This document shows positions 51,876-63,368 of a DNA stretch of 64,000 nucleotides, in pieces. Position numbers and translations under genes: made by a program. The stretch spans positions 3,782,001 to 3,846,000 of the forward strand of contig NW_027480449.1 of NCBI RefSeq assembly GCF_051401765.1. Reading direction: 5' to 3'. Below the pieces are notes generated by a model that ran no database searches, was not told the origin of the DNA, and saw nothing but the letters and a program-made list of their open reading frames with translations. Source of the DNA: Calliopsis andreniformis (Eukaryota; Arthropoda; Insecta; Hymenoptera; Andrenidae). Position 1 is the first letter of the stretch, and every line of letters begins with the position of its first letter.

Positions 51876-52057
51876 GACTGAGTGTTGAGGGTTGAGTGAT
51901 GAGAATTGATGTTTGTGGATAGAGGCTTGAAGGTTGCAGATTGTGTATTGAGTATTGAAAACTGTGAATTGAGGATATTCTATTGAGGATTCAGGATTGA
52001 CAACTGATTGTTGAGGACTCAGGGCTGAAGATTGAGGATTCAGGATTGAGGATTCAG
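51876..52057. repeat. Core module 52, type B
   Basis: 182 bp. Copy of core 47 (offset 2935). Confidence 0.92.
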
Positions 52058-52450
52058 AATTGAGGTTTGAGGACTGAGGATTGAGGATTGAAGACTGAGT
52101 ATTGAGGATTGAAGGTTGAGGATTGAGGATTGAGGATTGAGGATTGAGGATTGAGGATTGAGGATTGAGGATGATGGCTGAGGGTTGAGGATTGAGGTTT
52201 GAGGACTGAGGACCGAGGATTGAGGATTGAGAATTGAGGATTGAGGATTGAGTATTGAAGATTGAGGATTGGGTATTGAGGATTGAAGAATGAGGATTGA
52301 GGATTGAAGATTGAGTATTGAGGTTTGAAGACTGACGATTGAGGGTTGAGGAGTGAGGATTGAGGATTGAGGATTGAGGATTGATGATAGAGTATTGAGG
52401 ATTGAAGGTTGAGGATTGAGGATTGAGGATTGAGGATTGAGGATTGAGGA
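51876..52450. repeat. Duplicated segment kappa-1, copy 2
   Basis: Core 52 and its linker. It begins abruptly at the core start, directly after a copy of 49549-49930 that ends there. Confidence 0.78.
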
Positions 52451-52469
52451 TTGAAAATTGAAGATTGGG

Positions 52470-52651
52470 GACTGAGTGTTGAGGGTTGAGTGATGAGAAT
52501 TGATGTTTGTGGATAGAAATTTGAAGATTGCAGATTGAGTATTGCGTATGGAAAACTCTGAACTGTGGATATTCTAGTGAGGATTGAGGATTGACAACTG
52601 ATAGATGAGGACTGAGGGCTGAAGATTGAGGATTCAGGATTGAGGATTCAG
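52470..52651. repeat. Core module 53, type A
   Basis: 182 bp. Private gatagaaatttg and gatagatgagg. The last type A core in the window. Confidence 0.92.
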
Positions 52652-53615
52652 GATTGTGGTTTGAGGACTGAGGATTGAGGATTGAGGAGTGAGGATTGAG
52701 GATTGAGGATTGAGGATTGAGGATTGAAGATTGAGGATTGGGTATTGAGGATTGAACATTGAGGATTGAACATTGAGGTTTGAGGATTGAGAATTGAAGA
52801 TTGAGTATTGAGGATTGAAGATTAAGGATTGAGGATTGAGGATTGAGGATTGAGGATTGAGGTTGAGGGCTGAGGGTTGAGGTTTGAGGTTTAAGGACTG
52901 AGGACTGAGGATTGAGGATTGAGAATTGAGGATTGAGGATTGAGGATTGAAGATTGAGGATTGGGTATTGAGGATTGACGGATGAAGATTGAGGATTGAG
53001 GATTGAGGATTGAGGATTGAAGATTGAGTATTGAGGTTTGAAGACTGACGATTGAGGGTGGAGGATTGAGGATTGAGGATTGAGGATTGAGGATTCATGA
53101 CTGAGTATTGAGGATTGAAGATTGAGGATTGAGGATTGAGGATTGAGGATTGAGGATTGAGGATTGAGGATTGAGGATTGAGGACTGAAGATTGAATGTT
53201 GATGATTGAAGATTGAGGATTGAGGATTGAGCGTTGTGGATTGAGGACGAGGACTGAGGGTTGAGTATTGATGTTTGAGGTCTGAGGATTGTGGATTGAC
53301 GGTTGAGGATTGAGGATTGAGGATTGAGGATTGAAGATTGAGGTTTGGGTATTGAGGATTGAAGAATGAGGATTGAGGATTGAGGATTGAGGATTGAGGA
53401 TCGAAGGTTGATTTTTGAGGATTGAAGATTGAGGATTGAGGATTGAGGATTGAGGATTGAGGATTGAGGATTGAAGATTGAGGATTGGGGATTGAGGATT
53501 GACGATTGAGTATTGAGTATTGAGGATTGAGAATTGAGGATTGAGGATTGAGGATTGAAGATTGAGTATTGAGGATTGATGGTTGAGGATTGAGGATTGA
53601 GGATTGAAGATTGAG

Positions 53616-53797
53616 GACTTAGTGTTGAGGGTTGAGTGATGGGAATTGATCTTTGTGGATTGAGATTTGAAGATTGAAGAATGGGGATTGAGTATTGAAA
53701 ACTGTGAATTGAGGATATTCTATTGATGATTGAGGATTGACAATTGATTGTTGAGGACTGAGGGCTGAAGATTGAGAATTCATGATTAAGGATTCGG
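53616..53797. repeat. Core module 54, type D
   Basis: 182 bp. Copy of core 49 (offset 2908), including gattcgg. Confidence 0.92.
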
Positions 53798-53895
53798 GAT
53801 TGAGATTTGAGGACTGAGGATTGAGAGTTGAGGATTGAGGATTGAGGATTGACGCTTGGGGATTGAGGGTTGAGGATGGAGGATTGAAGAGAGAG

Positions 53896-54077
53896 GACTG
53901 AGTGTTGAGGATAGAGTTTTGAGAATTGATGTTTCAGGATTGAGATTTGCTTATTGAAAATTGTGGATTGCGTATTGGACCATGAGAATTCAGGATACTC
54001 TATTGAGTATTGAGAATTGAGGATTCATGGTTGAGTGTTGAGGATTGGTGGTTGAGGGTTTTGTTTTGAATATTGAG
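53896..54077. repeat. Core module 55, type E
   Basis: 182 bp. Copy of core 50 (offset 2908). Confidence 0.84.
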
Positions 54078-54399
54078 GATTGAGGATTGAGGATTTAGGA
54101 TTGAAGATTGAGGATTGAAGATTGAGTATTGATGATTGAAGATTGAGGATTGAGGATTAAGTGTTGAGGATTGAGAATTGAGGATTGAGGATTGAAGAAT
54201 GAGGATTGAGGATTGAGGATTGAGGATTGAGGATTGAGGATTGAAGATAGAGTATTGAGGTTTGAAGGCTGACGATTGAAGGTTGAGGATTGAGGATTGA
54301 GGATTGAGGTTTGAGGATTGATGATAGAGTATTGAGGATTGAAGGTTGAGGATTGAGGATTGAGGATTGAGGATTGAGGATTGAAAATTGAAGATTGGG

Positions 54400-54581
54400 G
54401 ACTGAGTGTTGAGGGTTGAGTGATGAGAATTGGTGTTTGTGGATAGAGATTCAAAGATTGCAGATTGAGTATTGAGTATTGAAATCTGTGAATTGAGGAT
54501 ATTCTATTGAGGATTGAGGATTGTCACCTGATTGTTCAAGACTGAGGGCTGGAGATTGAGGATTCAGGATTGAGGATTCAG
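54400..54581. repeat. Core module 56, type B
   Basis: 182 bp. gattcaaagattgcag, gaaatctgtg, gttcaagactg. Copy is core 58 (offset 1955). Confidence 0.92.
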
Positions 54582-55314
54582 AATTGAGGTTTGAGGACTG
54601 AGGATTGAGGATCGAGGATTGAAGCTTGAGTATTGAGGATTGAAGATTGAGGATTGAGGATTGAGGATTGAGGATTGAGGATGAGGGCTGAGGGTTGAGG
54701 ATTGAGGTTTAAGGACTGAGGACTGAGGATTGAGGATTGAGAATTGATGATTGAGGATTGAGGATTGAAGACTGAGGATTGGGTATTGAGTATTGAGGAT
54801 TGAAGACTGAGGATTGAGGATTCAATATTTAGGATTGAGGATTGAGGATTGAGGATTGAGGATTGAGGAGTGAAGATTGAGGATTGGGTATTGAGGATTG
54901 AACATTGAGGATTGAACATTGAGGTCTGAGGATTGAGGATTGAAGATTGAGTATTGAGGATTGAAGATTAAGGATTGAGGATTGAGGATTGACGATTGAG
55001 GATGAGGGCTGAGGGTTGAGGATTGAGGTTTAAGGACTGAGGTCTGAGGGTTGAGGATTGAGAATTGAGGATTGAGGATTGAGGATTGAAGATTGAGGAA
55101 TGGGTATTGAGGATTGAAGGATGAGGATTGAGGATTGAGGATTGAGGATTGAGGATTGAAGATTGAGTATTGAGGTTTGAAGACTGACGATTGAGGGTTG
55201 AGGATTGAGTATTGAGGATTGAGTACTGAGGATTCATGATTGAGTATTGAGGATTGAAAATTGAGGATTGATGATTGAGCATTCAGTATTGACGATTGAA
55301 GATTGAGGATTGGG

Positions 55315-55496
55315 GACTGAGTGTTGAGGTTTGAGTGATGAGAGTTGATGTATGTGGATAGAGATTTAAAGATTACAGATTCAGTATTGAGTATTGAAAA
55401 CTGTGAATTGATGATATTCTATTGAGGACTGAGAATTGACAACTGATTGTTGAGGACTGAGGTCTGAAAATTGATGATTCAGGATTGAGGTTTCAG
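55315..55496. repeat. Core module 57, type C
   Basis: 182 bp. gattacagattcag (most type C cores read gattacaaattcag). Copy is core 59 (offset 2151). Confidence 0.92.
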
Positions 55497-56354
55497 GATT
55501 GAGGTTTGAGGACTGAGGGCCGAGGATTGAGGATTCAGAATTGAGGATTGAGGATTGAGGATTGAGGATTGAGTATTGACGATTAAGGATTGGGTATTGC
55601 GGATTGAACATTGAGGATTGAGGATTGAGGATTGAGGATTGAGGATTGGGGACTGAAGATTGAATATTGATGATTGAAGATTGAGGATTGAGGATTGAGG
55701 GTTGTGGATTGAGGACGAGGACTGAGGGTTGAGTATTCATGTTTGAGGTCCGAGGATTGAGGATTGAGGATTGAGGATTGAGGATTGAAGATTGAGGATT
55801 GCGTATTGCTGATTGAACATTGAGGATTGAGGATTGAGTGTTGAGGATTGAGAATTGACGACTGAAGATTGAATATTGATGATTGAAGATTGAGTATTGA
55901 GGATTGAGGGTTGTGGATTGAGGACGAGGACTGAGGGTTGAGTATTCATGTTTGAGGTCTGAGTATTGAGGATTGAGGATGATGGCTGAGGGTTGAGGAT
56001 TGAGGTTTGAGGACTGAGGGCCGAGGATTGAGGATTGAGGATTGAGGATTGAGTATTGAAGATTGAGGATTGGGTATTGAGGATTGAAGAATGAGGATTG
56101 AGGATTGAGGATTGAGGATTGAGGATTGGAGATAGAGTATTGAGGTTTGAAGACTGACGATTGAGGGTTGAGGCTTGAGGATTGAGGATTGAGGATTGAA
56201 GATAGAGTATTGAGGTTTGAAGGGTGACGATTGAGGGTTGAGGATTGAGGATTGAGGATTGAGGATTGAGGATTGATGATAGAGTATTGAGGATTGAAGG
56301 TTGAGGATTGAGGATTGAGGATTGAGGATTGAGGATTGAAAATTGAAGATTGGG

Positions 56355-56536
56355 GACTGAGTGTTGAGGGTTGAGTGATGAGAATTGGTGTTTGTGGATA
56401 GAGATTCAAAGATTGCAGATTGAGTATTGAGTACTGAAATCTGTGAATTGAGGATATTCTATTGAGGATTGAGGATTGTCACCTGATTGTTCAAGACTGA
56501 GGGCTGGAGATTGAGGATTCAGGATTGAGGATTCAG
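56355..56536. repeat. Core module 58, type B
   Basis: 182 bp. As core 56, with one change (gtactgaaatctg). Confidence 0.92.
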
Positions 56537-57465
56537 AATTGAGGTTTGAGGACTGAGGATTGAGGATCGAGGATTGAAGCTTGAGTATTGAGGATTGAAG
56601 GTTGAGGATTGAGGATTGAGGATTGAGGATTGAGGATGAGGGCTGAGGGTTGAGGATTGAGGTTTAAGGACTGAGGACTGAGGATTGAGGATTGAGAATT
56701 GATGATTGAGGATTGAGGATTGAAGACTGAGGATTGGGTATTGAGTATTGAGGATTGAAGACTGAGGATTGAGGTTTGAGGATTGAGGATAGAGGATTGA
56801 GGATTGAAGATTGAGGATTGGGGATTGAGGATTGACGACTGAGGATTGAGATTTGAGGATTGAGAATTGAGGATTGAGGATTGAAGATTGAGTATTGAGG
56901 ATTGAAGGTTGAGGATTGAGGATTGAGGATTGAGGATTGAGGATTGAGGATTGAAGATTGAGTATTGAGGATTGAATATTTAGGATTGAGGATTGAGGAT
57001 TGAGGATTGAGGATTGAGGAGTGAAGATTGAGGATTGGGTATTGAGGATTGAACATTGAGGATTGAACATTGAGGTCTGAGGATTGAGGATTGAAGATTG
57101 AGTATTGAGGATTGAAGATTAAGGATTGAGGATTGAGGATTGAGTATTGAGGATGAGGGCTGAGGGTTGAGGGTTGAGGTTTAAGGACTGAGGGCTGAGG
57201 GTTGAGGATTGAGAATTGAGGATTGAGGATTGAGGATTGAAGATTGAGGATTTGGTATTGAGGATTGAAGGATGAGGATTGAGGATTGAGGATTGAGGAT
57301 TGAGGATTGAAGATTGAGTATTGAGGTTTGAAGACTGACGATTGAGGGTTGAGGACTGAGGATTGAGGATTGAGTATTGAGGATTCATGATTGCGTATTG
57401 AGGATTGAAAATTGAGGATTGATGATTGAGCATTCAGTATTGACGATTGAAGATTGAGGATTGGG

Positions 57466-57647
57466 GACTGAGTGTTGAGGTTTGAGTGATGAGAGTTGAT
57501 GTATGTGGATAGAGATTTAAAGATTACAGATTCAGTATTGAGGTTTGAAAACTGTGAATTGATGGTATTCTATTGAGGACTGAGGATTGACAACTGATTG
57601 TTGAGGACTGAGGTCTGAAGATTGATGATTCAGGATTGAGGTTTCAG
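57466..57647. repeat. Core module 59, type C
   Basis: 182 bp. Private gaggtttgaaaactg and gatggtattc. Confidence 0.92.
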
Positions 57648-57652
57648 GATTG

Positions 57653-58721
57653 AGGTTTGAGGACTGAGGATTGAGGATTGAGGATTGAGGATTGAGGATT
57701 GAGGATTGAGGATTGACGATTGAGGATTGGGTATTGCGGATTGAACATTGAGGATTGAGGATTGAGGATTGAGGATTGAGGATTGAGGACTGAAGATTGA
57801 ATATTGATGATTGAAGATTGAGGATTGAGGATTGAGGATTGAGGATTGAGGATTGACGATTGAGGATTGGGTATTGCGGATTGAACATTGAGGATTGAGG
57901 ATTGAGGATTGAGGATTGAGGATTGAGGACTGAAGATTGAATATTGATGATTGAAGATTGAGGATTGAGGATTGAGGGTTGTGGATTGAGGACGAGGACT
58001 GAGGGTTGAGTATTCATGTTTGAGGTCCGAGGATTGAGGATTGAGGATTGAGGATTGAGGATTGAAGATTGAGGATTGCGTATTGCTGATTGAACATTGA
58101 GGATTGAGGATTGAGTGTTGAGGATTGAGAATTGACGACTGAAGATTGAATATTGATGATTGAAGATTGAGTATTGAGGATTGAGGGTTGTGGATTGAGG
58201 ACGAGGACTGAGGGTTGAGTATTCATGTTTGAGGTCTGAGTATTGAGGATTGAGGATCGAGGGTTGAGAATTGAGTATTGAGGATTGAGGATTGAGGATT
58301 GAAGATTGAGGATTGAGGATTGAGGATTAAAGATTGAGTACTGAGGATTGAAGATTGAGGATTGGTGATTGAGGATTGAGGACTGAGGATTGAGGATTGA
58401 GGATTGAGGATTGAGTATTGAAGATTGAGGATTGATGATTGAGGATTGAGGATTGAGGGTTGAGGATTGAGTATTGAGGATTGAGGATTGAAGAAGGAGG
58501 ATTGAGGATTGAGGATTGAGGATTTAAGGTTGAGTACTGAGGATTGAAGATTGAGAATTGAGGATTGAGGATTGAACATTGAGGACTGAGTGTTGAGTGT
58601 TGAGTGATGAGAATTGATGTTTGTGGATAGAGATTTGAAGATTGCAGATTGAGCATTGAGTATTGAAAACTGTGAATTGGGGATATTCTATTGAGGATTG
58701 AGAATTGTCACCTGATTGTTC
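57653..58721. repeat. Segment shared with the left part of the window, right copy
   Basis: Leads into core 60, the nearest relative of core 7. Constant offset of 53121 near the core, and shifts of 53093 to 53243 further left. Confidence 0.72.
57690..57969. repeat. 140-bp direct tandem repeat in linker
   Basis: The string gattgacgattgagg followed by gggtattgcgg and gaacatt occurs at 57711 and again at 57851, 140 bp (20 heptamers) apart, with the following linker also repeated. Confidence 0.8.
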
Positions 58722-58765
58722 AGGACTGAGGGCTGGAGATTGAGGATTCAGTATTGAGGATTCAG
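58584..58765. repeat. Core module 60, type B
   Basis: 182 bp. gttgagtgttgag and gagcatt as in core 7, 53121 bp upstream. Confidence 0.92.
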
Positions 58766-59117
58766 AATTGAGGTTTGAGGACTGAGGATTGAGGATTGAG
58801 GATTGAAGATTGAGTATTGAGGATTGAAGATTGAGGATTGAGGATTGAGGGTTGAGGATTGAGGATGAGGGCTGAGGGTTGAGGATTGAGGATTGAGAAT
58901 TGAGGAATGAGGATTGAGTATTGAAGACTGAGGATTGGGTATTGAGTATTAAGGATTGAAGATTGAGGATTGAGGATTGAGGATTGAGGATTGAGGATTG
59001 AGGATTGAAGATTGAGGATTGGGGATTGAGGATTGACGATTGAGGATTGAGTATTGAGGATTGAGAATTGAGGATTGAGGATTGAAGATTGAGTATTGAG
59101 GATTGATGATTGAGGAT

Positions 59118-59749
59118 TGACGATTGAAGGTTGAGGATTGGGGACTGAGCGTTGATGGTTGAGTGATGAGAATTGATGTTTGTGGATAGAGATTTGAAGA
59201 TTGCAGATTGGGTATTGAGTATTGAAAACTGTGAATTGAGGATATTCTATTGGGGATTGAGGATTGACAACTGATTGTTGAGGACTGAGGGCTGAAGATT
59301 GAGGATTCAGGATTGAGGATTCAGAATTGTGGTTTGAGGACTGAGGATTGAAGATTGAAGATTGAGTATTGAGGGTTGAGGATTGAGGATTGAGTATTGA
59401 GGATTGAGGATGAGGGCTGAGGGTTGAAGGTTGAGGTTTGAGGACACAGGACTGAGGATTGAGGATTGAGAATTGAGGATTGAGGATTGAGGATTGAAGA
59501 TTGAGGATAGGGTATTGAGGATTGAAGAATGAGGATGGAGGATGGGCGATTGAGGATTGAGGATTGAAGATTGAGGATTGAGGATTGAGGGTTGTGGATT
59601 GAGGACGAGGACTGGGGGTTGAGTATTGATGTCTGAGGTCTGAGGATTGAGGATTGAGGATTGAGAATTGAGGATTGAGGATTGAGGATTGAAGATTAAG
59701 GATTGGGTATTGAGGATTGAAGATTGAGAATTGAGGATTGAGGATTGAA
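59118..59749. repeat. Duplicated segment mu, copy 1
   Basis: Core 61 and its whole linker. Matches about 63369-64000 at offset 4251. Difference: ggacacagg near 59443 against ggactcagg in the other copy. Contains ggatggaggatgggcgattg, a linker variant I see only right of 59 kb. Confidence 0.84.
59143..59324. repeat. Core module 61, type B
   Basis: 182 bp. gactgagcgttgatgg and gattgggtattg. Copy is core 65 (offset 4251). Confidence 0.92.
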
Positions 59750-59756
59750 CGTTGAG

Positions 59757-59938
59757 GACTGAGTGTTGAGGGTTGAGTGATGAGAATTGATGTTTGTGGA
59801 TAGAGATTTGAAGATTGCAGATTGGGTATTGAGTATCGAAAACTGTGAATTGAGGATATTCTATTGGGGTTTGAGGATTGACAACTGATTGTTGAGGACT
59901 GAGGGCTGAAGATTGAGGATTCAGGATTGAGGATTCAG
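59757..59938. repeat. Core module 62, type B
   Basis: 182 bp. gattgggtattgagtatcg. Next core 1076 bp on. Confidence 0.92.
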
Positions 59939-60832
59939 AATTGTTGTTTGAGGACTGAGGATTGAAGATTGAAGATTGAGTATTGGGGGTTGAGGATTGA
60001 GGATTGAGGATTGAGGATTGAGGATGAAGGTTGAGGGTTGAAGATTGATGTTTGAGGACTCAGGACTGAGGATTGAGGATTGAGAATTGAGGATTGAGGA
60101 TTGAGGATTGAAGATTGAGGATGGGGTATTGAGGATTGAAGAATGAGGATGGAGGATGGGCGATTGAGGATTGAGGATTGAAGATTGAGTATTCAGGATT
60201 GGAAATTGACGATTGAGGATTGAGAATTGAGGATTGAGGATTGAGGATTGAAGATTGAGGATTGAAGATTGAGGATTGAGGATTGAGGGTTGTGGATTGA
60301 GGACGAGGACTGATGGTTGAGTATTGATGTTTGACGTCTGAGGATTGAGGATTCAGGATAGAGAATTGAGGATTGAGGATTGAGGATTGAGGATTGAAGA
60401 TTGAGGATTGGTTACTGAGGATTGAAGAATGAGGACTGAGGGTTGAGGATTGAGGATTGAGGATTGAAGATTGGGTGTTGAGGATTGAAGATTGATGATT
60501 GCTGATTGAGGATTGAGGATTGAGGATTGAGGATTGCGGATAGAGGATTGAAGATTGAAGATTGAGGATTGAAGATTGAGGATTAAAGATTGAGTATTGA
60601 GGATTGAAGATTGAGGATTGATGATTGAGGATTGAGGATTGAGGATTGAGGATTGAGGATTGAGGATTGAGTATTGAAGATTGAGGATTGATGATTGAGG
60701 ATTGAGGATTGAGGATTGTGGATTGAGTATTGGGGATTGAGTATTGAAGATTGAGGATTGTGGATTCAGGGTTAAAGATTGAGTATTGAGGATTGAAGAT
60801 TGAGAATTGAGGATTGAGGATTGAACATTGAG

Positions 60833-61014
60833 GACTGAGTGTTGAGGGTTGAGAGATGAGAATTGATGTTTGTGGATGGAGATTTGAAGAATGCAGATTA
60901 AGTATTGGGTATTGAAAATTGTGAATTGACGATATTCTATTGGGGATTGAGGATTGTCACCTGATTGTTACGGACTGAGTGCTGAAGATTGAGGATTCAG
61001 GATTGAGGATTCAG
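60833..61014. repeat. Core module 63, type B
   Basis: 182 bp. The most changed type B copy: gagagatgag, gaatgcagattaag, gttacggactg. Followed by a 1.7-kb linker without a core. Confidence 0.9.
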
Positions 61015-62730
61015 AATTGAGGTTTGAGGACTGAGGATTGAGGATTGAGGATTGAAGATCGAGTATTGAGGATTGAAGATTGAGGATTGAGGATTGAGGA
61101 TTGAGGATTGAGGATGACAGCTGAGGGTTGAGGACTGAGGTTTAAGGACTGAGGACTGAGGATTGAGGATTGAGAATTGATTATTGTGGATCGAGGATTG
61201 AAGATTGAGGATTGGGTATTGAGGATTGAAGAATGAGGATTGAGGATTGATGATTGAGGATTGAGGATTGAGGATTGAGGATTGCGGATAGAGGATTGAA
61301 GATTGAAGATTGAGGATTGAAGATTGAGGATTAAAGATTGAGTATTGAGGATTGAGGATTGAAGCCTGAGTATTGAGGATTGAAGATTGAGGATTGAGGA
61401 TTGAGGATTGAGGATTGAGGATTGAAGATTGAGGATTGGGTATTGAGGATTGAAGAATGAGGATTGAGGATTGAGGATTGAGGCCTGAGGATTGAGAATT
61501 GAGAACTGAGGATGAGGACTGAGGGCTGAGGGTTGAGGTTTGAGGAATGAGGATTGGGGGTTGAGTATTGAGGATTGAGGATTGAGGATTGAAGATTGAA
61601 TATTGATGATTGAAGATTGACGATTGAGGATTAATGTTGTGGATTGAGGACGAGGACTGAGGGTTGGGTATTGATGTTTGAGGTATGAGGATTGAGGACT
61701 GAGGATTGAGAATTGAGGATTGAGGATTGAGGATTGAAGATTGAGGATTGGGTATTGAGGATTGAAGAATGAGGATTGAGGATTGAGGATTGAGGATTGA
61801 GGATTGAAGATTGAGTATTGAGGATTGAAGATTGATGATTGTGGATTGAGGATTAAGGATTGAGTATTGAAGATTGAGGATTGGGGATTGAGGATTGACG
61901 ATTGAGGATTGAGCATTGAGGATTGAGAATTGAGGATTGAGGATTGAAGATTGAGTATTGAGGATTGAAGATTGAGAGTTGAGGATTGAGGATTGAAGAT
62001 TGAATATTGATGATTGAAGGTTGAGGATTGAGGATTGAGGGTTGTGGATTCAGGACGAGGACTGAGGGTTGAGTATTGATGTTTGAGGCCTGAGGATTGA
62101 GGATAGAGGATTGAGAATTGAGGATTGAGGATCGAGGATTGAGGATTGAAGATTGAGGATTGGGTATTGAGGATTGAAGAATGAGAACTGAGGATTGAGG
62201 GTTGAGGATTGAGAATTGAAGATTGAGTATTGAGGATTGAAGATTGAGGATTGAGGATTGAGGATTGAGGATTGAGGATTGAGGATTGACGATTGAGGAT
62301 TGCGGATTGAAGATTGAGGATTGAGGACTGAGGATTAAAGGTTGAGTGTTGAGGATTGAAGATTGAGGATTGATGATTGAGGATAGAGGATTGAGGATTG
62401 AGGATTGAGGATTGAGTATTGAAGATTGAGGATTGATGATTGAGGATTGAGGATTGAGGATTGAGGATTGAGTATTGGGGATTGAGGATTGAAGATTGAG
62501 GATTGATGATTGAGGATTAATGATTGAGTATTGAGGATTGAAGATTGAGGATTGAGTATTGAGGATCGAGGATTGAGAATGAGGGCTGAGGGTTGGGGAT
62601 TGAGGTTTGAGGATTGAGGCCTGAGGATTGAGGATTGATGATTGAGTATTGAGGATTGAAGAATGAGGATTGAGGATTGAGGATTGAGGATTGAGGATTG
62701 AGGATTGAGGATTGAAAATTGAGGACTGGG

Positions 62731-62912
62731 GACTGAGTGTTGAGGGTTGAGTGATGAGTATTGGTGTTTGTGGATAGAGATTTAAAGATTGCAGATTGAG
62801 TATTGAGTATTGAAAACTGTGAATTGAAGATATTCTATTGAGGATTGAGAATTGACAACTTATTGTTGAGGACTGAGGTCTGAAGATTGAGGATTCAGGA
62901 TTGAGCATACAG
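62731..62912. repeat. Core module 64, type B
   Basis: 182 bp. gatgagtattgg, cttattgttg, last unit gcatacag in place of gattcag. Confidence 0.9.
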
Positions 62913-63368
62913 GATTGAGGATTGAGGACTGAGGATTGAGGATAGAGGATTGAGGATTGAGGATTGAGGATTGAGGATTGAGTATTGAGGATTGAGGATG
63001 AGGGCTGAGGGTTGAAGGTTGAGGTTTGAGGACTCAGGACTGAGGATTGAGGATTGAGAATTGAGGATTGAGGATTGAGGATTGAAGATTGAGGATAGGG
63101 TATTGAGGATTGAAGAATGAGGATGCAGGATGGGCGATTGAGGACTGAAGATTGAATATTGATGATTGAAGATTGATGATTGAGGATTGAGGGTTGTGGA
63201 TTGAGGACGAGGACTGAGGGTTGAGTATTGATGTCTGAGGTCTGAGGATTGAGGATTGAGGATTGAGAATTAAGGATTGAGGATTGAGGTTTGAGGATTG
63301 AAGATTGAGTATTGAGGGTTGAAGATTGAGGATTGAGGATTGAGGATTGAGGATTGAGGATAGAAGAT

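Larger units (their letters stand above)
52843..54468. repeat. Duplicated segment kappa-2, copy 2
   Basis: Holds cores 54 and 55 and the start of core 56. The match stops inside core 56, where the subtype changes to gaaatctgtg; this indicates a recombination point within a core. Confidence 0.84.
54300..55515. repeat. Duplicated segment lambda, copy 1
   Basis: Cores 56 and 57. Matches 56255-56770 (offset 1955) and then 56973-57666 (offset 2151). Confidence 0.8.
56255..57666. repeat. Duplicated segment lambda, copy 2
   Basis: Cores 58 and 59. Has about 196 bp (28 heptamers) of extra linker near 56770-56970 compared with copy 1. Confidence 0.8.
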
